DNA of 64,000 nt from the NCBI RefSeq assembly GCF_000008765.1, contig NC_001988.2, positions 1 through 64,000 on the forward strand, read 5' to 3'. A program made the translations under genes and the position numbers. This stretch comes from Clostridium acetobutylicum ATCC 824. GTDB taxonomy: Bacteria; Bacillota; Clostridia; Clostridiales; Clostridiaceae. The notes under the pieces are model-generated. The model was not told the DNA's origin. It did no database searches and was given only the letters and a program-made list of their open reading frames with translations. Positions within the stretch are counted from its first letter, which is position 1, and every line of letters starts with the position of its first letter. Positions 54,616 to 63,630 of the stretch are shown here, piece by piece.

Positions 54616-55365
54616 TTAATGACCATTTAAAAGCTTTTTTTCAAATACATTTAAGGTATCGCCATTTGTAATAACAATACGAGGTAAACCATATTTGTTA
54701 CTTGTGTCGGTGCTTAAGACGTTTGATACGGAAAAACCAGCTTTATAACCTAAACTTTTAAGGATTGAAACACTATCTGCATCATATGTTCCATAAGGGT
54801 ATGCCAAGTAAAGTGGAGCTTTATTGGTTATAGACTTAATTTTGGCAGTTGCATTATTGATTGCAGCATACTTTTGGTTATGTGTTAAAGTAGTTAAATC
54901 TAAGTGATTTGTAGTGTGATTCTCTACATCAATTCCGTTATAGAAAACAGTTTTAAGCTGACTTGTAGTTAAATGTCCATAGGTATCAATTAGATTTGTG
55001 ATTGCAAATTCGGCTGCTTTCATATGGTATTTCCTTAAAATAGGATATACATTTGTATAGAAGTCTTCAGTACAATCATCAAAGGTAAGCATAACTGGCT
55101 TCTTAGGCATAGGAGCCTTTTTGTTTATAATATTGTAATATTGGTCAATAGAAAGTGTCGTATATCCATTAGCGTTTAGATAATCCATATGCTTTTTGAA
55201 TTCTGTAAGACTAAATTGATAAAGATTATTAGGGTCTGGATTTGTAGAAACAACATGATATAGAAGAACTGGGACACGTACATTAGTTTCTGCTTTCGCA
55301 GATTTTACAGAGTAAGGAATAGATAAAAGTGTCAAGATAAGAATTACAGTGAGTAATTTTTTCAT
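54616..55365 (-). CDS. Secreted polysaccharide deacetylase
   Basis: A 249-aa CE4-type deacetylase. Signal peptide about 1-24. NodB-homology motifs: VMLTFDDCTED (the catalytic TFDD), ENHTTNHLDLT (HxxxH metal site, with T-N-H) and LAYPYGTYD. First gene of the operon with the GH10 xylanase, so acetylxylan is the likely substrate (inference). ATG 55365 follows AGAGAGGATG. An upstream 26-codon extension has no RBS. Confidence 0.9.
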   Translation of the reverse strand: MKKLLTVILILTLLSIPYSVKSAKAETNVRVPVLLYHVVSTNPDPNNLYQFSLTEFKKHMDYLNANGYTTLSIDQYYNIINKKAPMPKKPVMLTFDDCTEDFYTNVYPILRKYHMKAAEFAITNLIDTYGHLTTSQLKTVFYNGIDVENHTTNHLDLTTLTHNQKYAAINNATAKIKSITNKAPLYLAYPYGTYDADSVSILKSLGYKAGFSVSNVLSTDTSNKYGLPRIVITNGDTLNVFEKKLLNGH

Positions 55366-55713
55366 AGTATCATCCTCTCTAAAGTTTTTTAAATGCAAAA
55401 AGTAAATGAATGTGTTTACATATATTATAACACATATTTCCATAAATTCTATATTTTTTTTGAAAAGGTATTCAAAAGTTTTAGTTGTTACTTAATTAGA
55501 AAAATATTAAGTATTATCTTTGAGTTTTTGTATGAATACACTTGTTATTAAGTCATCTTATTTTGGGGACGTACATACATATAAATTATGTTAATATTAA
55601 AAATAAAAAATTTTGTCTTGTACATTTATTGATAGTAATGGTATAGTTATAAAATTAGAGGGATAGAGTAGGAAAATTATATCAGTTTAAAAATTAATTA
55701 AAGGAGAAATAGT
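55366..55713. other. Divergent intergenic region
   Basis: About 348 bases between deacetylase and the CPBP gene. TTGTAC (55616-) with TATAGTT 17-20 bases on may be the CPBP promoter. No gene seen. Confidence 0.4.
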
Positions 55714-56517
55714 ATGAAAGCAAAAGACGAGACAAATTACTTAGAACGATTCCCACTGTTGTTATCTATAGCAATAGCAATTATCTTTCTACTTGTGCTT
55801 AGGGGCGGAATTTTGATTTATTTAATTAAGCCAGCACCATCAGATTATGATGTAATACTTACATCAGATGTTTTAGGAATTATATTTGCATTAATTGTTA
55901 TGTTTTTATTAAAAAAATTATATATCATAAGAGAAAGAAAGTATGGAATAATAAGAGGAATTTTTGTTGGTGGTTTTCTATTTTGTGTATCTGCGCTAGG
56001 AATGCTAAGTGTGTTATCAACTGTTTTGGGTAGAAAGCTTTTACCAATATCTAATATAGTAGTGTTTATTGCAGCTATGGTAGCAGTTGGTATAGCTGAG
56101 GAATTTATTTTCAGGGGAATTATACTTAATCTTTTTATTGATAAGTTTGGCAGAACCAAAAAAGGAGTATTAGGTGCAATAATTATATCAAGTATAATGT
56201 TTGGATGTGCACATATGAATAATGTGTTTTCAGGCATTTCCCTTAAGGGTGCATTTATACAAGCTATGGGAACTATAATGCTTGGAGCATTGCTTGCAGC
56301 TGTTTATTTAAGGACAAGAAACATTTGGGTAGTTGCCATTCTTCATGCTTTTATGGATTTTAGCTCTCTTATAGGAGCTGGGCTCTTTGGTGTAAGTTCC
56401 TTTACTAGTCAAGTAAATCAGTATAGCTATGTTAAACTTATAAGTGTTGCTATATATTTAATACCTGTAGTAGTTTTGCTTAGGAAAGAAAAAATGAAAG
56501 AAATATTAGAGTCTTAG
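55714..56517 (+). CDS. CPBP-family intramembrane metalloprotease
   Basis: A 267-aa protein with about eight membrane spans. The two CPBP (Abi/Rce1-like) motifs are intact: AEEFIFRG (about 130-137, EExxxR) and FGCAHMNN / ILHAFMDF with the metal-binding histidines. Such enzymes may process prenyl proteins or bacteriocins or act in self-immunity. RBS AAAGGAG before the ATG. Monocistronic with a strong terminator. Target unknown. Confidence 0.9.
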   Translation: MKAKDETNYLERFPLLLSIAIAIIFLLVLRGGILIYLIKPAPSDYDVILTSDVLGIIFALIVMFLLKKLYIIRERKYGIIRGIFVGGFLFCVSALGMLSVLSTVLGRKLLPISNIVVFIAAMVAVGIAEEFIFRGIILNLFIDKFGRTKKGVLGAIIISSIMFGCAHMNNVFSGISLKGAFIQAMGTIMLGALLAAVYLRTRNIWVVAILHAFMDFSSLIGAGLFGVSSFTSQVNQYSYVKLISVAIYLIPVVVLLRKEKMKEILES

Positions 56518-56522
56518 TTATG

Positions 56523-56570
56523 AAATATAGCTGTGTACAATATTAATTTGTTGTACACAGCTATATTTTT
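56523..56570 (+). terminator. Rho-independent terminator
   Basis: Perfect 18-bp stem (56523-56540 with 56551-56568), loop TATTAATTTG, TTTTATATAA beyond. Confidence 0.92.
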
Positions 56571-56711
56571 ATATAATTGTAACTACCCTGACTTACTATA
56601 ATATGAAGATATTTTTATATAAATCAGTAATAGTATACTGATTTATATGGATGATAATAAAATATAGATGTATATATATATAAAATTAAATAAAAAGTTT
56701 TACAATAACTA

Positions 56712-56788
56712 TTGACCATGTTAACGTTGATAGGTATAATGTGTAATATAAGGCTTAATTATTGATAACAGAAATGTTAACGTTAACA
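56712..56788 (+). promoter_or_regulatory. Pectate lyase promoter with two LacI/CcpA-like operators
   Basis: TTGACC (56712-56717), exactly 17 bases, TATAAT (56735-56740). One operator, TGTTAACGTTGATA (56719-56732), lies between the boxes; a perfect palindrome TGTTAACGTTAACA (56775-56788) lies downstream, 56 bp centre to centre. The TG..CG..CA pattern is that of LacI-family sites and near the cre consensus. Confidence 0.82.
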
Positions 56789-56817
56789 TAAAAATCTTAA
56801 GAAAAGAGGTTTTATTT

Positions 56818-57954
56818 ATGAAAAAAATAGTATGCTTAGTCGCATCAGCGGCACTTTCGCTTTCATTATTTTCACTACCTCAGCTAGCAAGTAGTGTTAA
56901 TGCAGCTAGTGCACCTGTAACTATACAGGTAGCTAGTACAGGAACTAGTGATGATTCAGATGTTTTAAAGTCAGCTATAGCTAAGGCTAATCCTGGAGAC
57001 ACAATTTTACTTACTAGCTCAACTTACAAATTGAAATCACCTATTCTTTTAAATAAGGATGGTGGTACTGGAAATACCATAAAATTAAAAGGGGCAGGTT
57101 CAAACAGAGTTAGGCTTGATTTTTCAGGTGAAGCAGATGGAGATAGTTCTTACGGAATTAACATAAAAAATGCTTATTGGGAATTACAGAACTTAGATGT
57201 CTACAGTGCTGGTGATAACGGCATAATAATGAAAGGAGCTGCGTCTAATCATAACATTATTACAAATTGTGAAACTGAGAATAATGATGATGCAGGTCTT
57301 CAGATTACAGGAGGAGCACATGATAATACAGTTCAAGGCTGTGATTCCTTTAATAATTATGACATAAAAACAAAGGGATCAAATGCAGATGGTTTTGCAT
57401 GTAAGCTTGGTGCTGGAGCAGGAAATAAGTTTATAAGCTGTAATTCTTATGGTAATGCAGACGATGGTTGGGATTTACTTGGAACTGACGAAGCAGTTAC
57501 AATAACTAATTGTACAGCTACTAAAAATGGATATTATCATGGAGATCCAACAAATGCCCTTAATAATTCAGGAATGAATGGTGACGGAATAAAGCTTGGA
57601 GGTAATCAAAAACCACCAAAGGGAACACATAGATCATTAGGTTCACATGTTGTAACTGGCTGTAAATCTTATGACAATAAGGGTGCTGGATTCTCACAAA
57701 ACAACAGTGCAGGAAATTTATATCTTAAAAACTGTGATGCTGACAGAAATGGAGCAAACAATATACTAAATGCTAATCAAAAAACTACTAAGTCTAATTT
57801 TAATTTCCCGTACAATCCTAATAACGGAAACGTATTTACTTTTGAAAATTGTACAACAACAGGGAAATGTACTATATACTCAGAGGCAAAGGTTATAGGT
57901 GGAACTGTATATGCAACAGCTCCTAATAATCCACTTCCAAATATAAATGACTAA
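56818..57954 (+). CDS. Secreted PL9-like pectate lyase
   Basis: A 378-aa exported right-handed beta-helix protein. Signal peptide about 1-30 (SVNAAS). The PL9 signature is visible: NADGFACKLGAGAGNKFISC (the Lys in GFACKL is the expected catalytic base) and the surrounding SYGNADDGWDLL, with the repeated NCxxxxN steps. It cleaves polygalacturonate by beta-elimination with Ca2+. Promoter has two palindromic operators, so expression is likely sugar-regulated or catabolite-repressed. No dockerin. Confidence 0.87.
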   Translation: MKKIVCLVASAALSLSLFSLPQLASSVNAASAPVTIQVASTGTSDDSDVLKSAIAKANPGDTILLTSSTYKLKSPILLNKDGGTGNTIKLKGAGSNRVRLDFSGEADGDSSYGINIKNAYWELQNLDVYSAGDNGIIMKGAASNHNIITNCETENNDDAGLQITGGAHDNTVQGCDSFNNYDIKTKGSNADGFACKLGAGAGNKFISCNSYGNADDGWDLLGTDEAVTITNCTATKNGYYHGDPTNALNNSGMNGDGIKLGGNQKPPKGTHRSLGSHVVTGCKSYDNKGAGFSQNNSAGNLYLKNCDADRNGANNILNANQKTTKSNFNFPYNPNNGNVFTFENCTTTGKCTIYSEAKVIGGTVYATAPNNPLPNIND

Positions 57955-57984
57955 TTAAAATAAAATATTATTAACTTATCTAAT

Positions 57985-58020
57985 AAAATGGATGCCAACA
58001 AAACTGGCATCCATTTTCAA
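57985..58020. terminator. Bidirectional terminator
   Basis: Perfect 13-bp stem AAAATGGATGCCA/TGGCATCCATTTT (57985-57997 with 58005-58017). Ends pectate lyase (+) and the lipoprotein gene (-); overlaps the latter's stop codon. Confidence 0.92.
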
Positions 58021-59153
58021 TACTTAATATTTAAATCAAAGATTAAACTAGAGGTTTCAGGTTTGAAGACTTCTTGTAGTTTTTTTGAATTTATATTATA
58101 ACTAAAAACAGCTGTTGGATAACAGGATAAGCCGGCTATGTTTGATTTTTTACTATTTTTTAATACGCCGGTAAAGTATATAGTGTTTCCATCTTCAGAG
58201 GCTGCTGCTAAAGGGGGATGTGAAAGCTCGCTGACAATTGAATCTTTTGAGTTTTGTAATGCACTGTTGGTTAATATTGTAGTTAAATTTCCAGTGCTCA
58301 AAGTCAATTCGTAAATTCCTAGTCCAGAATTGCCATTTATGTCAGAACCACATATAATAATATTCTTACAATCATGGTCATAAGAAATATTTTCTACCGT
58401 CGAAGCTTGCACTTCAGCAACCTGCTTTGAATTACTTCCATTTAAATCTGTTTCAAGTATAGTATGAAGTATTGGAACATTTTTTCCCTTATTTTCATTC
58501 CATTTTTGTAACCTTAGGCTACTTGAATCAGTAGACATAATCAATTTATTATTTTTACTATCAAAAGCGTCTACTTCTCTGTCAGAATTGGCACTGTCTA
58601 TTATGTTTTGAGACTTTGTATTTAAATCTATTTTTCCTACTTTAACCTGTTTTTCATTAGAGCTAGTTAAAAAGAATACAGAGTTATTATCTGAAATTTT
58701 AGCATGTGATTTACCGAATTTATCATTAGTAACCCTATGAGTTTGATCATTAGTAAGGTTATGTAAATAAATTTGCCATGGATCATTATCCCCTAAAGCG
58801 TCTGCATAGGCTATTTTAGATCCATCATTACTTAAATCTCCGGTGACAGCTACATCTTTATTTTTTATAAGATAATTCTTTGTATTGTTTTTGACATTTA
58901 TTGATAGTATACTGCCTTTATTGTTTTTGGAGAATGAAGAAATGACAATATTATTATGTGATGGTTTCACTGCTTTAGCTGTTTTATTTTCAAAAGTTGT
59001 ATTTGCATTATTACATCCAACTAATAAAATTGGTGAAAAACTTATTATTGCAATAAGTTTTTTGTAATTTACTGCAATAATAAGTTTCTTTAAGAGTATG
59101 TTTATTTTACCAATAAATTGCACCGTAGAATACTCCATCATCAGTATTTGCAA
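58017..59153 (-). CDS. TolB-like beta-propeller lipoprotein
   Basis: A protein of up to 378 aa. A lipobox (LLVGC) near residue 48 of the longest form marks a lipoprotein, followed by six or so WD40/TolB-like repeats (SNDGSKIAYADALGDNDPWQ). The start is unresolved: the region before the hydrophobic stretch overlaps the 3' end of the rlpA-like gene by up to 47 bases and no RBS stands out, so the two may be translationally coupled. I recall a 'putative glycoprotein/S-layer protein' annotation. Function unknown. Confidence 0.7.
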   Translation of the reverse strand: MQILMMEYSTVQFIGKINILLKKLIIAVNYKKLIAIISFSPILLVGCNNANTTFENKTAKAVKPSHNNIVISSFSKNNKGSILSINVKNNTKNYLIKNKDVAVTGDLSNDGSKIAYADALGDNDPWQIYLHNLTNDQTHRVTNDKFGKSHAKISDNNSVFFLTSSNEKQVKVGKIDLNTKSQNIIDSANSDREVDAFDSKNNKLIMSTDSSSLRLQKWNENKGKNVPILHTILETDLNGSNSKQVAEVQASTVENISYDHDCKNIIICGSDINGNSGLGIYELTLSTGNLTTILTNSALQNSKDSIVSELSHPPLAAASEDGNTIYFTGVLKNSKKSNIAGLSCYPTAVFSYNINSKKLQEVFKPETSSLIFDLNIKY

Positions 59154-59727
59154 CTTTTGAAAATGATTCTTGTGACATATCTAAGATTCTTCCACTTACA
59201 TATGGTCCTCTATCTAAAATTCTAACACTGGTTGATGCCCAGTTATTATTTTCATTATAAACTGATACTTGTGTATAGAAAGGTAGAGTTTTGTGTGCAG
59301 CACCGTCAGATGCTTGGTCGCCAGAAGCTGTACCACCAGACCATATATCATACCATGAAACATAACCTTGTTCTTCATTTGAATCTGAAGCCTTAAGAAC
59401 TTTATTAGCTTGTACACTTTTAGCAGCGCTAGAGTTGCCAACAACAACTGGAGCACCTAATGCGTCATAAACTACAGTCATATTAGACTTAATTTCAGGA
59501 AGATCAGTAGATGCGGTAGTGTTTACTTTTGCTGATGCTTTTAAAGTGTTCTTTACAGCGCCTTGTTTAACTACCTTCATTTGCTTGTTTGAGTTATACT
59601 GTATTACGGTTCCTGGAGTCATGTGAGAAGGTACTTTTTTTGTATCAAGATTTTTAGCAAAAACTGAAGTTGATTGAGCCACACATAATAATGTCATTAA
59701 ACATACAAAAGATTTAGCTTTTTTCAT
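59107..59727 (-). CDS. RlpA-like double-psi beta-barrel secreted protein
   Basis: A 206-aa exported protein. Signal peptide about 1-24, then a low-complexity linker and a C-terminal RlpA-like DPBB domain (about 118-205) with GYVSWYDIWSGGTASGD, TLPFYTQVSV and VRILDRGPYVSGRILDMS, a DRGP motif typical of RlpA and expansin-like domains. It may act on peptidoglycan or bind polysaccharide. First gene of a unit with the lipoprotein downstream. Upstream 390-base gap holds its promoter. Confidence 0.85.
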   Translation of the reverse strand: MKKAKSFVCLMTLLCVAQSTSVFAKNLDTKKVPSHMTPGTVIQYNSNKQMKVVKQGAVKNTLKASAKVNTTASTDLPEIKSNMTVVYDALGAPVVVGNSSAAKSVQANKVLKASDSNEEQGYVSWYDIWSGGTASGDQASDGAAHKTLPFYTQVSVYNENNNWASTSVRILDRGPYVSGRILDMSQESFSKVANTDDGVFYGAIYW

Positions 59728-60117
59728 AAATAAATCCTCCCATATTTTTGCATTTCATACTACTTATTGTAATATGCTCTTACATATTACCACATAATGT
59801 ATTATATGTAAAATAATAATGTGCTATATATTTTGACTAGTTGCGATATTTTTACACATTTTATGACAAAAAATATGGAATACGCAAGGAAAAATAGATA
59901 TAATTTTTGTATGTAAACATATTTATGTTAATATATTGTCCGTTTTTGTATGTAATTTAAAAGTTCATTAAATCAAAATATACTTTAAAATTGCGCTCAT
60001 TAAAAAGCACTCGTTAAGCAGCGAGTGTTTTTAGTGGATAAAGATTAAGTTTTACAATTTAGTAAGAAAATAATGATAAATATGTGAATGATACTTAGCT
60101 GCGAGCTTTATTTAATA
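59728..60117. other. Intergenic region upstream of the rlpA-like gene
   Basis: About 390 bases. Contains the terminator at 60002-60032. TTGACT/TATATA near 59830 (minus strand reading uncertain) may be a promoter. No gene seen. Confidence 0.4.
60002..60034. terminator. Terminator of the iron ADH gene
   Basis: CACTCG/CGAGTG core stem (60008-60013 with 60022-60027) extended by A/T runs, one bulged G. Downstream of the minus-strand ADH. Confidence 0.7.
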
Positions 60118-61308
60118 TTATTTCAATGATTCAACAACTTTTTCAAATTGTATTTTGTCCCAGATTACTGGCACAGGATAGCTAGGATTAGCTTCCTTCA
60201 TAGCTCTATTAATGATTTCAGGAATATCTTCTTTTTTTATAGAATCTAATTTATCAGGAATCTCCATAGATTGATTCATTTTCCTAATTGACAAGATAAA
60301 ATTTTTAGCTTTTTCCATCTGAGTTTTTCCAGGAACACTAGTAGCATCAGCTAATTCAGCAAGATTTTTGTAAATAGCCTCACCGTAAGCTTCTAGCACT
60401 ACGGGTAATATAACTGCATTTGCCATACCATGAGGAACTCCATACAAACCGCCTACTGCATGTGCAATTGCATGAACATATCCTACGTAGGATCTAGTAA
60501 AAGCAACACCAGCATAGTAGGAAGCTTTTAACATATTTTCACGCACTTCTATGTGTTTTCCATTATCATAGGCTTTTTTAAGATTTTCAAATATTAGTTT
60601 GACAGCATCTAAAGCATATTTTCTTGATTCTTTAGAACTATATTTATTGGTATATGCTTCAACTGCATGTGTAAGAGCATCCATTCCTGTGATTGCTGTG
60701 AGATTTTTGGGAAGTCCACAGGTTAATTCAGGATCTAGTACTGCGTATTTTGGAATTAGACATAAATCGCTTACCGCATATTTTAGGTGAGTTGAACTGT
60801 CTGTTACAACTGCAGCTACTGTTGTTTCTGATCCGGTACCGGCAGTTGTAGGAACAGTGTATAGTGGAGGAAGCTCTTTTCTGATTTTCATAAGACCTGC
60901 CATTTGACTTACACTTTTTTTCGGTTTTACAATTCTAGCACCAGTAACCTTAGCGCAGTCCATTACAGAACCACCACCTACTGCTATGATTCCTTCGCAA
61001 GCTTCTTTTTTATAGAACTTTACAACAGCCTCGATACATTCAATGGTTGGATCAGGTTGTACATCATCATATATTACATAAGATATATTTTCTTTTTTTA
61101 ACTCATCAAACATTTCATTTAAACTGCCGCGCTTTATTGATCCAGCAGTTGTAATAACTAAGACCTTTTTTACACCGTCATTTTTTACCTTATAAGGCAG
61201 TTTACAGATACTTTTGCTTCCAGATATGATGTTCGGCATACGCCAAGGAAGAAGTCTTTGAGCCTTACTAAACATATATTGCTGAAGACGATAATATGTA
61301 TTTTTCAA
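60118..61308 (-). CDS. Iron-dependent alcohol dehydrogenase
   Basis: A 396-aa family III ADH. IAVGGGSVMDCAKVTGARI (NAD(P) binding), TAGTGSETTVAAVVT and the metal site HAVEAY with GYVHAIAHAVGGLYGVPHG. It reduces aldehydes such as butyraldehyde or acetaldehyde to alcohols. I recall an ADH annotation at this place (CA_P0059). It could pair with Pdc. RBS GGAGACTC before ATG is modest. Monocistronic. Confidence 0.92.
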   Translation of the reverse strand: MKNTYYRLQQYMFSKAQRLLPWRMPNIISGSKSICKLPYKVKNDGVKKVLVITTAGSIKRGSLNEMFDELKKENISYVIYDDVQPDPTIECIEAVVKFYKKEACEGIIAVGGGSVMDCAKVTGARIVKPKKSVSQMAGLMKIRKELPPLYTVPTTAGTGSETTVAAVVTDSSTHLKYAVSDLCLIPKYAVLDPELTCGLPKNLTAITGMDALTHAVEAYTNKYSSKESRKYALDAVKLIFENLKKAYDNGKHIEVRENMLKASYYAGVAFTRSYVGYVHAIAHAVGGLYGVPHGMANAVILPVVLEAYGEAIYKNLAELADATSVPGKTQMEKAKNFILSIRKMNQSMEIPDKLDSIKKEDIPEIINRAMKEANPSYPVPVIWDKIQFEKVVESLK

Positions 61309-61506
61309 TTTGAGAGTCTCCTTTCTTTCTGGTAACCATTAGAAATAGGTTAACTTTTAAAGGTTTTTTATACTGAGGCCTTTTAGGCATACTGTCACTT
61401 TATGGTTTATTAGTTAAGCTTATACCTATGTTATACTATCAGGTATTATTTGTAAAGTGTTCTACTGCGCCTATAAATGGAATTAACTTTTTATTTTTGG
61501 GGGGAT

Positions 61507-62169
61507 TTATCTAATCCACTCTTTTGGATGACTCATTGACCATTGTAATTCGTCTAAAAGCAGCTTTATATGATAACCATCTACTGTAGCATGATTAACC
61601 GTAATAGATAAAGGCAGCGTAATTATACCATTCGTTTCAGTAAATCTACCAGCTTCAAAAATTGGTGCATAATAATTTTTTGCATTTTGTAATTGCATGG
61701 ATAAACTATTGAAGCTAAACCACGGAATACAAGATATGATATAGTTGTTGGAAGGTGGTGCGTCCTTTGATAACATAATACCATGATTATTTCCGTATTC
61801 TCTAATATCCGAAATATAATTTTTATAGAACACCTCAAAATCCTCATTATATTCTGTCCAAAGAAATGTTATTGTTTTATCATCTTCATGAAATATTGGA
61901 TAAAAAGGAGTTCGACAATCCCAATATCCTAGCATATCGTTTTGAATTGCCATAAGAAATTCTTGATGCCTTCCAATAGCTCTGGTTACTAAATAAACAT
62001 ATGCGGGAAAGAATTTCAAACCCTTATTTTTCAATGTGGCTCTAAGGATTGTAACATCAAGTGTTATGTTAATTGAATAAATAAGTGTTGATACAGTTTT
62101 TGTAAAGTAATTATATGTGTGTGCTCTTGGATATGTGTTCATGTCAATAGCGTGAAAATTTGAATTCAT
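61507..62169 (-). CDS. Chloramphenicol acetyltransferase-like enzyme
   Basis: A 220-aa type A CAT-family acyl-CoA transferase. The catalytic signature HATVDGYH (HxxxDG) lies about 192-199, with YPIFHEDDKTITFLW and the N-terminal FHAID...YF..T as in CATs. It uses acetyl-CoA to acetylate a small hydroxyl compound. True chloramphenicol resistance is not shown by sequence. RBS weak (GGTATAATC). It forms no operon. Confidence 0.87.
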   Translation of the reverse strand: MNSNFHAIDMNTYPRAHTYNYFTKTVSTLIYSINITLDVTILRATLKNKGLKFFPAYVYLVTRAIGRHQEFLMAIQNDMLGYWDCRTPFYPIFHEDDKTITFLWTEYNEDFEVFYKNYISDIREYGNNHGIMLSKDAPPSNNYIISCIPWFSFNSLSMQLQNAKNYYAPIFEAGRFTETNGIITLPLSITVNHATVDGYHIKLLLDELQWSMSHPKEWIR

Positions 62170-62288
62170 ATGATTATACCTCTATTTCCGTACAATTAAT
62201 TTATAATCAAATTATAATCTCATATCGCATACTTTACCTAGCTCATAAATAATTCTGTAGTAAAGTTGTCCGTTCTATGAAAATAAGA

Positions 62289-62334
62289 ACGGTAATTTTT
62301 ATATCATCTAAATTGATAACATAAAAATTACCGT
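62289..62334 (-). terminator. Terminator of the Mor-like gene
   Basis: Perfect 14-bp stem (62289-62302 with 62321-62334) just after the minus-strand gene ending 62341, followed by TTCTTATTTTC. Confidence 0.8.
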
Positions 62335-62340
62335 TTGCTT

Positions 62341-62616
62341 TTATATTATTTGTTTTTCTTTTCTTATTATTCTTCTAATGCTGTACTCAGTGAGATAAAA
62401 TTGTTGAGCAAGTTTTTTAACAGACACTCCTTGTTTATATCTATCAAAAATATCTCTATTCCTTTTTTCTAAAATGTCTTTTATACCGCTGTATTCTCCC
62501 CAAGCTTTTTTGCTATTGCTTTTTCTAGGAATATATAGATAAATACCATCAGCATAATTCTGAATTAATTCAATAATGTTCTGTGGCAATATATTTTGTG
62601 CTTTTTCATATTTCAT
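62341..62616 (-). CDS. CD3324-like / Mor-type HTH protein
   Basis: A 91-aa basic protein. C-terminal HTH (about 55-88; RYKQGVSVKKLAQQFYLTEY then SIRRIIRKE) and start MKYEKAQNILPQNIIELIQ match the CD3324/Mor transcription activator group found in Clostridia. Probably DNA-binding. RBS GGAG before ATG. Target unknown. Confidence 0.8.
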   Translation of the reverse strand: MKYEKAQNILPQNIIELIQNYADGIYLYIPRKSNSKKAWGEYSGIKDILEKRNRDIFDRYKQGVSVKKLAQQFYLTEYSIRRIIRKEKQII

Positions 62617-62844
62617 AGTGTATGCTCCTATCTACATTTAATCTGTAAATATAAAGCAAAGTCCACACAAAAATATTTTAGCCTGTACCAGTCAAAACTA
62701 AGCTTCGAACAAGACTTCTCTTATATTTTTATGTAGTCTTTGCACGAAGCTTTGTCTCACAATACATTCTGATACTTGTCGCATACATAGTCACCTCTTT
62801 ATGTGTTTTATTGTGCTTTGATTTAAAATATTTGTTGCAGTAAT

Positions 62845-63318
62845 CTAAAAACCATTAGCTATAAAATTTTCCTTTAATTTATCACAAAAATCTAAAAATT
62901 TAGGAGGAACTTTATCTAAATTCTTTTCTGCAAGAGCTTTTAAGTTATCAGCATATTGAATAAAGTCACCAGGATTTTTATTCTCATTGGAGCTTGAGAG
63001 AATATCTTTAGGAATAGGATGAATTCCGTTAATGTCCATTAAAACCATCATATCAGCTATCGGTCCAGTCATATCATAATATGGGCTGCAATCTACATCT
63101 TTAAACTCACTTAACGTATCATCAATAACTTTTTTTGCTCTTTGGGCAATAGTGAGATTTTTACTGCTGTCAGAAATATTTATTGTGTCTGAATTTGCAG
63201 TTTTTGTAGGTTCGTTTTTAGAATTACTTCTGCTGTTATTATTTTGTGGTGCTACTTCAGTGATATTAACAGTATTTGTTTCTCTGTTATTTATGTAATT
63301 AGTTCGCATTTTAATCAT
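62845..63318 (-). CDS. Hypothetical 157-aa protein
   Basis: Low-complexity, Asn/Ser-rich N-terminus (about 1-55) and a helical C-terminal half (PYYDMTGPIADMMVLMDINGI). GGAGGTAT before ATG 63318. No family recognised. A flagellar- or export-linked small protein is possible but unproven. Confidence 0.65.
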   Translation of the reverse strand: MIKMRTNYINNRETNTVNITEVAPQNNNSRSNSKNEPTKTANSDTINISDSSKNLTIAQRAKKVIDDTLSEFKDVDCSPYYDMTGPIADMMVLMDINGIHPIPKDILSSSNENKNPGDFIQYADNLKALAEKNLDKVPPKFLDFCDKLKENFIANGF

Positions 63319-63630
63319 AAGTATACCTCCATAAGATGTAGCATAGTATTATTATCGCACTAATACCTAAATTATAAATATATTGATTTATTTGAAAATA
63401 ATAGTGTATATAAAATTATTATTTCACCTAAATAAGTTCAAAGAGCTTGTTTTCATATTCATACCTCCTTAATATAAATGCCAATGTTTTAACAACCAAA
63501 ATCCTTAGCAGTAACACTTTTAGTGTAAACTTCATAGTGTATTGTAGGTCCCAAATTTAGTTTAATCTAACTTTCTTAAAGCTATGTAACATTTTGGGGC
63601 GATACATGAGGTAAAGAAGGTAGTGTATAT
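63319..63630. other. Intergenic region upstream of NRAMP
   Basis: About 310 bases. It contains AAGGAGGT with a 10-codon minus-strand ORF (63424-63456, MKTSSLNLFR), perhaps a gene stub, and a small repeat AACACTTTTAGTGTA near 63510. I looked for a yybP-ykoY Mn riboswitch and did not find one. Confidence 0.4.

Noticed and set aside
63319-63630. yybP-ykoY Mn riboswitch before the NRAMP gene
   Set aside because: The conserved core and paired arms are not visible by eye; a covariance search would be needed.
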